64,000 nucleotides of DNA from Proteles cristata cristata. Taxonomy: Eukaryota > Chordata > Mammalia > Carnivora > Hyaenidae. The position numbers were made by a program, and so were the translations under genes. Location: the NCBI GenBank assembly GCA_017311185.1, contig JAESUZ010001749.1:38870-102869 (forward strand). The letters are read 5' to 3'. The notes beneath the pieces are model-generated. The model was not told the DNA's origin. It made no database searches and worked only from the letters and a program-made list of their open reading frames with translations. Positions 11,801-24,375 of the stretch are shown piece by piece. Numbering within the stretch: position 1 is the first letter of the stretch; the number at the start of each line of letters is the position of its first letter.

Positions 11801-12769
11801 CCACAAAACTAATAGGCAACCAACGGAATGTGAAAAGATAGTTGCAAACGGCATATCAGATAAAGGGTTAATATCCAGAATCTATAAGGATCTCACCAAA
11901 CTCCACAGCCAAATAAACAAACAACCCAGGAAAGAAATGGGCAGAAGATATGAACAGACCCTTCTCCAAAGAGGACATCCAGATGGCCAACAAACATACG
12001 AAACAATGCTCAGCATCCCTCCTCATCAGGGAAATACAAATCAAAACCACACTGAGATACCACCTCACACCAGTCAGAGTGGCTAAAATAAGCAAATCAG
12101 AGAACACGAGATGCTGGCGAGGATGTGGAGAAATGGGCACCCTCTTGCACTGTTGGTGGGAATGTAAACTGGTACAGCCCCTCTGGTAAACAGTGTGGAG
12201 GTTCCTCAAAAAATTAACGATAGAACTCCCCTATGACCCAGCAATAGCACTGCTAGGAATTTACCCAAAGGATATAGGAATGCTGAGGCATAGGAGCACA
12301 TGGACCCCAATGTTCATAGCAGCACTCTCAACAATAGCCAAAACATGGAAAGAGCCTAAGTGTCCATCAATGGACGAATGGATCAAGAAGATGTGGTTTG
12401 TCTATACCATGGAATACTACATGGCAATGAGAAACAATGAAATCTGGCCATGTGTAGCAACATGGATGGACCTTGAGGGCATTATGCTGAGCGAAATAAG
12501 TCAGGCAGAGAAGGACAAATATCATATGTGTGCATGTATAGGAGGATTAGGAGGAACTTAATAGAGGACCAAGGGGGAGAAGAAGGGCGGAAATGGTGGG
12601 GGAAAGGGAGAGAGGCAAACCATGAGAGACTCTTGAATGCTGACAAAAACTGAGAACTGATGGATGTAGGGGGGAGGGGGATGGGCATGGAGGAGGGCAC
12701 TCGTGGGGATGAGCACTGGGTGTTATGTGGAAACTAATTTGACAAGAAACTATTAAAAAAAAAAAAAAG
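8802..12769 (+). mobile_element. 5'-truncated felid L1 (ORF2 plus 3'UTR)
   Basis: It starts inside ORF2 ('gtagcagaatggattaaaaa'), the same point as 55,085 in the full-length copy. It carries the whole remaining ORF2, the 3'UTR with the G-rich 'gaccaagggggagaagaagg' part, and a 15-bp poly(A) at 12,754-12,768. ORF1 and the 5'UTR are absent, as in ordinary 5'-truncated insertions. No clear target duplication is seen. The tail is followed by another A/G-rich stretch to about 12,827. Confidence 0.9.
8803..12561 (+). pseudogene. L1 ORF2 pseudogene (endonuclease-reverse transcriptase), N-terminally truncated
   Basis: ORF2p nicks target DNA and reverse-transcribes L1 RNA at the nick. Here the endonuclease motifs 'CCLQETH' (about 8,838) and 'LSDHNALKL' (about 9,404) are readable. 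The reverse transcriptase region at 9,904-10,812 contains 'NYRPISLMN' and '[10 protein letters not shown]', and the catalytic FADD lies at 10,822-10,833 just after a stop at 10,810. The C-terminus ends '...GGLGGT' at 12,561. About 35 N-terminal residues are missing compared with the copy starting at 54,988. Stops at about 8,979, 9,534, 9,795 and 10,810 and a frameshift near 11,320 make it non-functional. Confidence 0.9.
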
Positions 12770-12839
12770 AAAGAGAAAGAAAATGAAAAACAAAGCAAAT
12801 AAAATTTGCAAGGCAGAAAAAAAAAATGAAAAGTCATAT

Positions 12840-14012
12840 AAATAATGTTAGATCCTAGGTATGTTTTGGTGCCTTTTAAGAGAATCTTGACAGAAAAAAG
12901 AGGAAGGAGAAAAGCACAGGAAAAATAACAATAAAAATTTAAATGTAAAGTATAAAAATAGTAATAAAATCTTAAATAATAAAAATATTTGTTTTTATGT
13001 ATCCAAGAAATAAAAGAAAAGTAACAACAACAGAAACAAAAACATAAGCAACAACGAAAACATGCAAATAACTGAACAAACAGAAGCCCCAGATGAAACT
13101 AGGTATATTTTCCCCTAAACTTGAAACACTGCAGCACACTATGATCAGTTGACTTAGTTCATGGAAGGAATTTGTGCTGATCTTTCTGGGAGGAGCCTGC
13201 TGCTCTGATTCTCAGGTCAACTTGCCCTAGTGAAGATGTGCCTGGAGGGAGCAGGGAACAGGGCTTGGTGTGGGAAAGGGTTTATGTTGGTCTTTTGAGT
13301 TGGATGGGAGGGGGGCTCTAAAGAGAAGTCCCACTAAAGATTAAAGGACATAAAAGCAAGTTTGGCAGCCAGTGTCAGCACTGCACTTCTTTCTATAGGT
13401 TAGTCTGTATTTATGCTGAAATGCTGCTAGCCAGCTCTTTTTTTTTTCTCCAGAGAGGTGTCTCCATGAATGCTGCCTCTCTGGGATGTATCCAGAGAAG
13501 AACAAATAATCTCCCCTCTATTCTCCATTCATTGTTCACAGCACTGTTTCCATGCTGTGTTCTCTCATAGTTGTTTGCCTGCTATCTTTCCAGGAGGAAG
13601 ATGGTGCCCTCCAAGATCTATCTCAGCCTCTAAAACATTTAAAACTCCAGGCTTAAAGCCCCACTTGTTGCACGAATTCACAAAATTCAGCCCCTCTCAT
13701 TTTCCATTCTCCTGGCTTTAGGGAAAAGTTCTACTTGTGCATTGCCAGGTGTGTTCCTCTCTCCTCTTCTCTGTGATTACAGCTCCCTCCTCTCTGCAGC
13801 ACCCACAATCCATTTCGTCCCTAAACCATGTATCTGTACTTTCTACCTTCCTTAGAGCAGCCTCTTTTCTCCTTTTAGTTGTGGAGATTGTTTTGTAAAT
13901 CTTCAGGTTGATTTCTGAGGCATTTAAGATGATTTGATAGTTGCCTTGTTGTGTTTGTGGGAGAAGATGAGCCTAGAATCCTACTATTTTGCTTTCATCT
14001 TCCTCCTACCCC
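12840..14012 (-). mobile_element. Orphan old L1 5'UTR, antisense
   Basis: Read on the minus strand this starts near 14,012 with an old L1 5' end ('gatgaaagcaaaatagtagg', then 'atgagcctagaatcc' on the complementary text). It runs through a moderately GC-rich 5'UTR and ends in an A/C-rich part that resembles the stretch before ORF1 in the full-length minus copy (43,130-43,330). No ORF1 in the same orientation adjoins it. The assignment rests on layout and general resemblance, so confidence is moderate. Confidence 0.55.
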
Positions 14013-16902
14013 CGACGTTGCTGAAGTATATCTGATATTACCAAACTTCTTATATATTTTTTAATATACAACATCCCACTCCATGTGTTTTACTTATTAT
14101 TGTGCTATTCTTTCTGATTAGAGCCTTCGCACTTTTTTTAAACTTGGAAAATTGTTAATAAGATTCAGTTCAGCCATCATCCCTTCCAAAAACCTCACCC
14201 CAAATTATCTGTTATGATCTGCCCTATTCTCTGATGCCATAATGACTGTAATACACTTCTGTTTATTTATTTAACATTTACTGAGAATTCTCTATGTGTA
14301 AGACAATGTGCTACATAATCAGGATATACAAGTGAGCAGCATTAATCATAACTACTGCCTTCATGGAGTTTACAGTTAATTTTGTCACTTACCACATTCA
14401 AATGAATTTCACTATTTTGCTCTCTACCATTTCTAAATTATAAAATACTTAATACAAGGTCTATATATATTTGCATTAGTACCCTTAGTTCCCAACACTG
14501 TCTTGAAATTTAAAAGTGTTTGTTGAACTGATCTTTCTGATTATACCAAAGTGAAAAATATGCCTTTTCCAAACAATCTATTTTCTAATCTATCCCTACT
14601 TTCGGGTACTAGTCTCTACATCACAAGAATAAGACAACACATCCAATTGGATGGTTAGGGTAGGGGTAGGAAAGGCTGAAGGAAAGGAAGTTATAATTGA
14701 GATACCTAAAGAGGTTGACCCAAAACTCTTTGTAGCACTTTTTCTATTTGCTCTGATTTCATTCTCCTCACATTATCTCCCTACTATAATATATTCTGAA
14801 GTCATATCTTCTCTCACATATTTGAGTTGGAGAAAACGTGTGTGGAGGGGGTGGGAGAGATAGAGAGAAAGAGAGAGACAGAGACAGAGATTGGGCATCT
14901 TTCTAAATTCTGAACCAAATGAGTCTCACATATGAGTCAATAATAAGCAGCACTCATAACATACTTGAGATGTCTAAAGTAATACATGGGCTCAGGCCAT
15001 TGGGCAAAATTGAGTCAATATTAGAATCAATTTCGCATTTACACTTAACTTCCATTGTTCTCAATACTCAGTTTCAATCCATCCACTTATCTCTTTCAGT
15101 TCCAAACTACTCACTTTCATATTATCATTCACGTGGGCTCCTAGAATGGTACTTGGCTAATTGGCTTTCAGAAATAAAAAACAATAATTGCTAAGGTATT
15201 TTATTGCATTGCAAGGTATTTTACCTACTATCATTAGATGTGGTAAGAACCAAGAAAGATATGAAGTTTCCACCATATGTTACAGTGACTAAAACATAAA
15301 TCTTTGGCCTGATCTGCTGACTTAATGATTATCTAATTATAGCTGTTTAGATTATTTAAGAAAATTATATCCTGAATGCATCCTTATTATTTAATCTTTC
15401 AGTCCTCACTACATTTCTTGACCCTTTCTGACTCTCTCTTTCAAAATGCTCTTTTTCTCCTCTTCCATCTCCCTGCCCTCTACACATACACGCACATACA
15501 CACACACATTTTCATTTTCCACAAAAATGTGTTCATTCAGGAAGATAACATGGCTCCTCTATTTGTCTTCAAAGGCTTCTTGTTATTTGCATAAGGAGAA
15601 ATGATAAACTTTGTTCATCTTAAAATATGCTTCTTGTCCATTTTACTTCAGTGCTAAGCATGTTTTTCACTTCTCTCTTGTTCTGTGAAGGAAAAACATA
15701 ATGCATGCTCCAAATTGTAGTCACCTACAAAATTATCTTTGCTAAGGCAGATAAATCCCTTTAAGTTCCATGTAGTACCAATTAGTTCTTATAGTAAATA
15801 GGTGTGACTCAGTAACTATAATGGGAATAAAATGATTTCATTATACCTTATAGCTTTGCAGTTTTTTTTATCTTAAAAGGATAAAGTAAAAATACTGATA
15901 ATGAAATTGTATTTTAATCTCATAGTTATTAAAACTTCAATCAAATCTCTTTGGCCATTTTTCTCTCTATGCCAATGTTGTAAAAACCATTTGGTAGGGT
16001 ACATTTCAGGTTATTTTCTGATTATAAAGAAAAGATAAAGTAGGTACTTGTCCTCTGGAAGATCTATGACTAACTACGTGTGTGTGTGTGTGTTTCTTAC
16101 GATATAAAAAAATAGCTCATTTTTTATTAATATGCTTTTCTAAATCCAGGAAGATCTGATATTTTAAGATTGTCATCAATTCTGGGAGAAAGAATCATTG
16201 TGTTCACTTCCATGTTCCTTTAGAAACTAATTTCATTCAAGGTCTTTTCCCCTCCAGAATTTGACACTAGTTTTAAATGAATGCTATCAATGACACTGTT
16301 AAATAAGATTGCATCTCAGTTGACCAAGCTACGATCTTCTAACATTCAAAATGCAATTCTTCAATTATACTTCACAGATATAATTAAATTACCTTGAATG
16401 GATGGTCTAGTGGGCTTACTCCTGATAATGCAACACTAAGTGATCAAATCAATTCTGACAGCAAAGTGGATCTGAGGAAAAATATAATGCATTGTAAAAA
16501 AAGAAAAAGCTAAAGAAATAAAAAAGCCCAGGAAATAGTAAACTCTTAGCTAGGCATCTAAAAAATGTACTAATTTTTTCATGTTGATGGATGTAATTAT
16601 GTTCATACTTCTGGAATTTATCTTTCTCTTACCTGTACTTGGTCTTCACCAATATATTATAAAGAATATTTATTCAAGCTGACCCTTTGCTGCTTTGAGG
16701 GTTTTCAGATTTGTAAAATATTATTCTCTTTATGCCTACTGAATTATGAATTTTGAGTACCTCACTGCTTGTATGTAGGCTCTGAATGGATTATTATTAT
16801 GTTTTTTAATGAGATTTCCATGGAGGAATTAATTTCGGGAATTGAATATAAACATTCTGAATCATTATCTTTAAAATAATAAAAGTAGCAAATATCCATT
16901 GT
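14013..16902. other. Mostly anonymous AT-rich DNA with one ancient repeat piece
   Basis: No gene is visible. At 14,265-14,385, 'tttatttaacatttactgag...caatgtgctac...catggagtttacagtt' matches a very common ancient mammalian interspersed repeat; related pieces occur at 22,593 and 50,200. Simple repeats lie at 14,845-14,895 (GA-rich), 15,483-15,512 (CA) and 16,078-16,094 (TG). The remainder holds nothing I can classify. Confidence 0.55.
16078..16094. repeat. (TG)n microsatellite
   Basis: This is a short uninterrupted TG run in anonymous DNA. Confidence 0.9.
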
Positions 16903-17170
16903 AGATTTTAAGATTGTGTGTTCTAGTTATACAAAAAATGCTGGTGTTATTTCGACAGGCATTGCAAAAAATATGTAGATTCCTTTGTGTAGTATAAGCA
17001 TTTAACAATGTTTGTTCTTCCAATCCATTAGCATGGAATGTTTTTCCATTTCTTTGTGTCCTCTTCAATTTCTTTAATAACTTTTATAGTTTTAAGGGTA
17101 TAGATCTTCTACTTCTTTAGTTAGGTTTATTCTTAGATATCTTAATGTATTTTTCATGCAATTATAAAGT
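16903..17170 (-). mobile_element. Internal L1 ORF2 fragment, antisense
   Basis: The words 'attgtgtgttctagttatac', 'ccattagcatggaatg' and 'tatagttttaagggtatag' follow in the same order as in the minus-strand L1s at 34,080-34,290 and 39,480-39,660 (the reverse transcriptase/thumb part of ORF2). Neither 3' end nor 5' end is present, so this is a leftover internal piece. Confidence 0.8.
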
Positions 17171-17285
17171 GCCTCCAAGTTTTTTTTCTAAAAGAAAATA
17201 TTTTCTGAAAGAAAAAATAACACAGATGAACATTACTGAAAATCCCACCACGGACATAAACACTGTTTAAAAAAAATGTATATAT

Positions 17286-17545
17286 GGGCGCCTGGGTGTC
17301 TCAGTCGGTTGAGTGCCCAACTCTCGATTTTGGTTCAGGTAATGATCCCAGGGTCTTGAGGTCCAGCCCCATGTCAGGCTCCATGCTGAGCATGAAGTCT
17401 GCCTAAGATTCTTTCTCTCTCTCTCTCCCTCACCCTCCCTCTCTCTCTCTGTCTCTCTCTTTATCTCTTTCTCTCCTTCTGCCCCTCTCTCCTGTTCACA
17501 TACTTTCTTTCTCTAAAATAAAAAAATAATAAAAACATTTTTATA
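17286..17545 (+). mobile_element. CAN-SINE, older carnivore subfamily
   Basis: The head is 'gggcgcctgggtgtctcag', but the middle reads 'gatcccagggtcttgag' and 'ccatgctgagcatgaagtct', as in the general carnivore SINE rather than the felid-specific type. A long CT-rich tract and A-rich tail follow. The target duplication is not clear. Confidence 0.88.
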
Positions 17546-17574
17546 ATTGTGTATGTTTAGTATTTTCTTTCTTT

Positions 17575-18343
17575 TTGTAAAATAGTTTATTGTCAAGTTG
17601 GTTTCCATATAACACCCAATGCTCATCCCCACAAGTGCCCTCCTCCACGCCCATCACCCCCCTTCTTCTCCCCCACCACACCCATCAGTCCTCAGTTTGT
17701 TCTCAGCATTCAAGAGTTTCTCATGGTTTGCCTCCCTCCCTAACCCCACTATTTCCCCTTTTCTTCTCCCCCATGGTCCTCTTTCAAGTTCCTCCTAATC
17801 CTCCTATACGTGCAAGCATATGGTATCTATCCTTCCCTGCCTGACTTATTTCTCTCAGCATAACACCCTCAAGGTCCATCCATGTTGCTACACATGGCCA
17901 GATTTCATTCTTTCTCATTGCCCTGTAGTATTCCCTTGTATAAATAAATCACATCTTCTTGATCCATTCGTCTCTTGATGGACACTTAGGCTCTTTCCAG
18001 TTTTTGGCTATTGTTGAGAGTGCTGCTATGAACATTGGGGTCCATGTGCTCCTATGCATCAGCACTCATCAGCACTCCTGTATCCCTTGGGTCAATTCCT
18101 AGCAGTGCTATTGCTGGGTCATAGAGGAGTGCTATTGTTAATTTTTCTGAGGAACCTCCACACTGTTTACCAGAGGGGCTGTACCAGTTTACATTCCCAC
18201 CAACAGTGTAGGAGGGTGCCCATTTCTACACATCCTCGCCAGCATCTAGAGTCCTCTGGTTTGCTCATTTTAACCACTCTGACTGGCGTGAGGTGGTATC
18301 TCAATGTGGTTTTGATTTGTATTTCCCTGATGAAGAGGGACAT
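17575..18343 (-). mobile_element. Felid L1 3' end, 5'-truncated, antisense
   Basis: It starts with the reverse complement of the L1 terminus ('aatagtttattgtcaagttg') and proceeds through the 3'UTR ('ccccacaagtgccctcctcc') into the ORF2 C-terminal region. It is cut at 'ttccctgatgaagagggaca', giving a 770-bp insertion. The short word 'tgtgtat' occurs on both sides but is too weak to call a target duplication. Confidence 0.92.
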
Positions 18344-18399
18344 ATACTGATGTGTATATAAATACGAAAAAATCATTCAAGTTCTGATTTATATTCTGC

Positions 18400-19300
18400 T
18401 TTATTTACCTAAAATTAAATTATGTACAGTTCCCATGTCATTAAATATTATTTCAAAATATGCTTTTAAATGGCATCAATATCCCATCATTTTTTATGCA
18501 TCAAAGTTTATTTAAATAATTCCCAATATTTAAATGTTTAAGATGATTTCAAATGCTTACTATTAAAATAATGTTGTAAACATCCTCTTAAGTGTGTTTT
18601 TCTACATGTCTTTGATTATTTATCTAGAATAATGTGGATTTACTAGGTCATTGGGAGTAAATGTATTTAAGATTCTTCATACATATTGCTAAGTTTTCCT
18701 CAAGATAATCTGTATTGATTTACACTTTGTTGTCAGTGTACATGATTGCCAATTTTATAATATTTTTCCCAGAACTAACTGTATATTAAAAATCTTTTTC
18801 CTAGTTTGCTAGGAAAAACTATCTCATTATTTAATTTGAATTTTTATTTATTTGGAGGTTGAATATTTTTCCATAGATTAATTGACAATATTTATAAATT
18901 TTCTCTTTATGTCCCTTGCTCCATTTTCCCCTGAAATGCTTCATGTTTTTTAACTGGTATGGAGGTTATATTCATATGCTGAACATATTCACCTTTTTTC
19001 TGCTATTTATTTTTCAATTATTTTTTCAGTTTGTCATTCTTTCTTTTAATGATATTCACTGAATTTGTTTTTAAGTTGTATGTAATGAAATATATCAATT
19101 ATTTAATTTTTCTTATATAGATTTTCTTTAGAATGCATGCTTAGAATGTCTTTCTACAGCTCCACAATTATATAATATTCACCTATATTATTTCATTGTT
19201 TAGTATGCATATATATGTATACACACACATGCACACACACATATGATCTAATAAGTGAGATTATACTGTAGTGTGTTTGTAATAAGGATAATCTTTACCA
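18400..19300 (-). repeat. Ancient L1 (L1M-like) fragment, antisense
   Basis: The order 'ttatttatctagaataatgt', 'tttacactttgttgtcagtg', 'tttatttggaggttgaatat' follows the reverse complement of the old L1 ORF2/3'UTR region ('...leaving the first-trial water-mark words tttacactcccaccagcagt' in modern copies). Divergence is high, and a CA-rich microsatellite lies at about 19,205-19,243. Confidence 0.5.
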
Positions 19301-20839
19301 AAGTTATGCATCGGAGGTATGCTATTATGCTAGTTGTGAAAATGAACTTTGTGTCCTTGAAGAGTTTATTTTCTAGTAATATAAATTTTAAAAGCGCAAA
19401 AATTTTCAGTTTCTTTAGAGTTTAAGAAAAATTAGCTATAAAAACATCTGGAACTGAGGTATCTTTCAGACAATTCTTTTAAACTTTTCTTTTCACACTT
19501 CCTTTTATAGTTATTGGTCTGTTTTATGATTTTTTATTCTGGGAAACCTTTAACAAGTTATGTTTTTTTTTTCTAGAAAATTGTCATTTTGTCCAGGATT
19601 TTGAATTTATAATTTTTGTATATCTTTATTCTTACTATTATTAAAAACCTTTAAACAATTCCCCATAAACCCTCATTTGCATATGTATATCTATATATGG
19701 ATATCTACATTTATATGTGTATGTAAATGTATATAAAGACAGAGAGAGGACAAGAGTTGCATCTAATTTTGTTCATCTTTTCCTAGAATATTGAATGAAA
19801 GTTAGAGGAAAATGATGTAAAAGAATGACAATGGTAGGGGAGAGTAATCCAGGTAATTTGAAATGAATTAGCCAAGTATTTTCACAAGTTGGATTCACAT
19901 TAAGAAAGAATTATGAAGTAAAAATGGCTTGGAAATTATTTATCCTAATTACAGTTCTTGGGAGGGGAAAATACTTGAGTACTATCTTTATTAAACCAGA
20001 TATCAACAGGCTGTTACCAATAAGATACTTCCCTGGAAATTTAGATAAATTATCACCAATTAGTTGGATGTGTTAATTGTACACTCATGACCAAAGAGTG
20101 ATGCTTACCATTGCCATGGTTCTCATAGAGAAAGAATGTAATTGAGATGGCATAATTTTAAACCTTAATATTATTGCAAATGATGGACATCGTCTTAAAA
20201 TGCATAAGCTTAACCAGTAACTTGCACTGAAAAATCACATTTAAAAATGACAACACGTAAAATTTAAATAAATATAAAATTTTATCTAAAGTAAGATTCC
20301 ATTCTTAGAAATCCTGGACAAATATGCTAATTTTTAACCTATGTTCTTGTTTCTCTCCCAAGATTGAGAATGAGAATTCTTGATTTAGGATTAAAAAATT
20401 GTCCACTGCATCAGTATAACCTTTTGGATCTGTCTGGAAAAAAATCTTGCAAATATGGCTTTCTAACAAGAGACCACACTGCTTCCAAATCATATCAAAG
20501 TGACGGTATGAAGTTGTGTTTCTATCATCCCTGATCATTACGATGAGTTCCCCCCAATTTTCCCCTACCAATCATAAACAAAATGGAGATAAAAGTTTAT
20601 AAATAAGTGTGTTTGCTTCTGTGACATTCTTTCATCCAAAATAGGGTAATTTTCCCATTCTCACTACTGATTCTTTGCCCTATAAGATAATATTTAACAT
20701 ATATTTATATATTTTGAATCAAATTATTCTTTAACAACAACGCACAATATTATAAATGCACAAAATTTCAGATACGTTTTGGAAAAGCTTTATATTAAGA
20801 AACAAATATATCACAGTTTACTTAAAATAATAAATTAAA
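19301..20839. other. AT-rich DNA, no gene recognised
   Basis: Nothing classifiable by eye apart from a TA/TG-rich simple stretch at 19,680-19,745. The longest frames are short and show no recognisable motifs. Confidence 0.55.
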
Positions 20840-21035
20840 GAGTGCTTAGGTGGCTCATTCGGTTAACTGTTCAAGTCTTGATTTCTGCTCAAGTCATGAT
20901 CTTACGGCTGTGGGATCAATTCCCCCTGTCAGACTCGATAATTACAGCATAGAGTCTGCTTGAGATTTTCTCTTTACCTGTTTCTCCACCTCACCATCCT
21001 CAAAATAAATACATAAACATGTTTAAAAACTACAT
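20840..21035 (+). mobile_element. CAN-SINE, old and diverged
   Basis: The decayed head 'agtgcttaggtggctcattc' and middle 'caagtcatgatcttacgg' keep the order of the carnivore SINE, and a short A-rich tail follows. Most CpGs and the CT tract are eroded, so it is one of the oldest SINEs in the window. Confidence 0.85.
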
Positions 21036-22211
21036 TTAAAACTTTGTTAGATCTACAATAATTTCACAATTATTACAATAATTATTGTATTGTTATTATC
21101 TGCAATAACTCAGCCTTGAAACAACAACATGTAACAGGAACTTCAGTGCTTCAATATAGTGTAGGTACATCTTTAGATTTGTTTGTCTATCCTGTTAAAC
21201 CAAATAAAGCATGTATATTTATCTGTTTACTGTTTTTCAGTATCGTGGAATATACTTTCAGAGTGGAAATAAGCAATATTTCCAGTATTTAGCGTATTGT
21301 TCATTTCTTTCTCTCTCATGAGAGATACTTGACTGTGAAAGCAAATATTGTTTCACTAGATTATAAAAGACTGCTGAAAGTCACATAAATAAAGGTACTA
21401 TATTTTAAAACACGAAATATGTTTTGAAATTTGACCACTGATATTTCCTTCTTGAACAGTGTGTTCTCATAGTGTAAAATATGAACTAATCTTGATCAAA
21501 GTACTAGCTGAGTACATAAAACTTGTGGTACACACCATAAGGGATGTTCTAATAGGTACATCAGATCAATTTGTAATGGAGCTTGTTTTTGATGAAAATA
21601 AGATTAACAAAATACACCAAAATACAACCGACCTAATATGTACAGCTATTGTAAAGATCTAAACCATCACTGATGCTTTAGTTACACTATTTATTCCATA
21701 ATCCAAAGGAGAGATGGTTTTTGTTTGACATAAGTGAGACATGAGACTATAACAGCTTTGATATCAGCCCACAGGATTCGGAGTTCTCCAAATTTAGTTT
21801 TTGTTTCCACTAATTCTGAAATGTTACAACCTGTCTCTAAAATTCTAAAACCACAAAATCCAGAGGACCAAGTATTAACAACAATCTATGGCTCTTCTGC
21901 ACTCCATTCTGGGAGGATGGTCTTTCTAGAACAACAATTTAATGATGGGAAGAGATGTGACATGATTAAGAAAATTAAAAAATGGGAGAAGTTTCAAAGA
22001 TCTGAGACCGTTTGATCAAAAGTCTCCTTTTGGAAAAAAAAATACTTTTTTTTCCCAGAGGAGAAAAATGAAATAATTTGGAATGCTGTGCAAGAAATAA
22101 TAAAAGGTCTATGTCACTTTTCTAAAGCTAATTCTTGTTATTGAATTATACCTAGCTATATTCATAGATCTGAGAAATTAAACTCCAAACACATCATTGA
22201 ATAATTTCATT
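21036..22211. other. AT-rich DNA, no gene recognised
   Basis: There is no recognisable repeat or coding motif. A 93-codon frame at 21,734-22,015 has no visible domain and is within chance expectation. Confidence 0.55.
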
Positions 22212-22227
22212 TAAATAATTGCTGAGA

Positions 22228-22576
22228 TGAGAAAGAATGAAATCTGACCATGTGTAGCAACATGGATGGAACTTGAGGGTGTTATGCTGAGCGAAATAAG
22301 TCAAGCAGAGAAGGACAGATACCATAGGTTTGCATGTATAGGAGGATTAGGAGGAACTTAACTGAGGACCATGGGGGAGAAGAAGGGGAGAAATAGTGGG
22401 GGAGAGGGAGGGAGGCAAACCATGAGAGATTGTTGAATGACATGAACAAGCCGAGGGCTGATGGGGGTTTGGGGGTAGGGAAGGGGGGTGATGGGAATGG
22501 AGGAGGGCACTTGTCGGGATGAGCACTGGGTGTTATATGGAAAGCAACTTGACAATAAACTATTTTAAATACATAA
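22228..22576 (+). mobile_element. Felid L1 3' end (ORF2 terminus and 3'UTR)
   Basis: It starts within the last ~40 codons of ORF2 ('gaaagaatgaaatctgacca'), continues through 'ggaggattaggaggaactta' and the G-rich 3'UTR, and ends at the AATAAACTATTT signal. A 16-bp target duplication with one mismatch (left 'taaataattgctgaga') lies at 22,212-22,227 and 22,577-22,592. Confidence 0.95.
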
Positions 22577-22592
22577 TAAATAAATGCTGAGA

Positions 22593-23193
22593 ACTTGTTC
22601 GGTTCCAGACACTATGCAATGGTAAATAAAACATACTTATTTCCTGCTTTCAATTCTGGAACCTGAATAAGATGTAGTAAGCATAATAATGGAGGACACG
22701 GGCTTGTGAGAGTTCATATTAGAGATGTCAGTTAGCTTGAATGGTAAGGGAAGACTCTTTGAGAAAGGAACATTGTATCTGAGACTTGAAGGATAAGTTA
22801 GGAAAAGGGAGAAGTCTGTGGAAAGTCTGTTTCAAGCTGATGGAATAGCATATGTGAAGCCTTAAGGTAAGAGAAAGAACATGGCACATTCCAGGAACAG
22901 AAAGAAGATCAAAAGGATGGAGGATAGAAAGCCAGATTATGCAGACTCTAAAAATAAGGTAATGATTCCGGACGGCATCTGCTGAGGGGAACTTAATGTT
23001 TATGATATACCATTTATATATTTAAAAGATCATTCTGTCGAAGGTGAAGAATGGATTGGAATAGAAAATGATGTAGTAGAGGACCGAAGAAGACCCCTTT
23101 CTAACAATCATATTCAAGGCCATCATATTTGAATTTTACAATATTGGGGGAAAGGAAAACAGACAGTTTTAATGGAGTTTAGAATTATGGGAG
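22593..23193 (+). repeat. Ancient mammalian interspersed repeat, unclassified
   Basis: The order 'ccagacactatgcaa', 'gggaagactctttgag', 'agacttgaaggataag', 'ttccaggaacagaaagaa', 'aagatcattctgtcg' is that of a widespread, very old mammalian repeat. I recognise the pattern but cannot assign it to a named family with certainty. Related pieces lie at 24,290-24,375, 14,265-14,385 and 50,200-50,480. Confidence 0.5.
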
Positions 23194-24275
23194 CTACACC
23201 GCAGCAATTTCTTACTTGACACATTCCCAAAAGCAAGGGAATCAAGAGCAAAAATAAACTATTGGGATCTCATCAAGATTAAAAGCTTCAGCACGGCAAA
23301 GGAAACAATCCACAAAATTAATAGGCAACCAGCAGAATGGGAAAAGATAGTTGTAAATGACATATCAGATAAAGGATTAGTATCCAAAATCTATAAGGAA
23401 CTCACCAAGATCCACACCCGAAAAAGAAACAGCCCAGTGAAGAAATGGGCAGAAGATATGAACAGACACTTCTCCAAAGAGGACATCCAGATGGCCAACA
23501 GACACATGAAACCATGCTCAGTATCCCGTATCATCAGGGAAATAGAAATCAAAACCACACTGAGATACCACCTCACACCAGTCAGAATGGATAAAATGAG
23601 CAAATCAGAGGACTCTAGATGCCGGTGAGGATGTGGAGAAACGGGCACCCTCTTACACTGTTGGTGGGAATGTATACTGGTACGGCCTGTCTGGAAAACA
23701 GTGCGGAGGTTCCTCAAAAAGTTAACACTAAAACTCCCCTATGACCCAGCAATAGCAGTACTAGGAATTTACAGGAGGGATACACGAGTGCTGATGCATA
23801 GGGGCACATGTACCTCAGTGTTCATAGCAGCACTCTCCACAATAGCCAAAACATGGAAAGAGGCTAAGTGTCCATCAACTGATGAATGGATCAAGAAGAT
23901 GTGGTTTATCTATACAATGGAATACTACATGGCAATGGGAAAGAATGAAATCTGGCCATGTGTAGCAACATGGATGGACCTTGAGGGTGTTATGCTGAAC
24001 GAAATAAGTCAGGCAGAGGACAGATACCATATGTTTGCACGTATAGGAGGATTAGGAGGAACTTAATAGAGGAACGTTGGGGAGAAGAAGGGGGGATAGT
24101 GGGGGAGAAAGTGGGAGGTAAACCATGAGAGATTGTTTAATGCTGAGAAAAAACTGAGGGCTAATGGTGGTCGGGTGGAGGGGAAAGGGGTGATGGGCAT
24201 GGAGGAGGGCACTTGTGGGCTGAGTACTGGGTGTTATATGGATACCAGTTTGAAAATAAACTATTTTTTTAAAAA
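23194..24275 (+). mobile_element. Felid L1, 5'-truncated (ORF2 C-terminus and 3'UTR)
   Basis: It starts at 'ctacaccgcagcaatttctt', about 870 bp before the ORF2 stop. The C-terminal frame is open in two pieces (23,437-23,628 and 23,701-24,066, ending 'GGLGGT'), broken by a TGA near 23,626. The 3'UTR and AATAAACTATTT end at about 24,270. No target duplication is clear. Confidence 0.93.
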
Positions 24276-24289
24276 TGGTGGGGGATAAG

Positions 24290-24375
24290 GTTGTAGAGGC
24301 ATGCAGGGGTCAGATAATTTAAGGTATTGTAGGCTACATTAAGTAATAAGTGTCTTCCTTTAAGTATGATGGGAA
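24290..24375 (+). repeat. Piece of the same ancient repeat family
   Basis: The words 'ggtcagataatttaagg', 'attgtaggctacat' and 'tatgatgggaagcca' match the part of the ancient repeat that also occurs, differently diverged, near 22,930. Confidence 0.45.

Noticed and set aside
18343..18365. Target duplication 'tgtgtat' for the L1 at 17,575
   Set aside because: It is too short and in AT/GT-rich sequence, so chance cannot be excluded.
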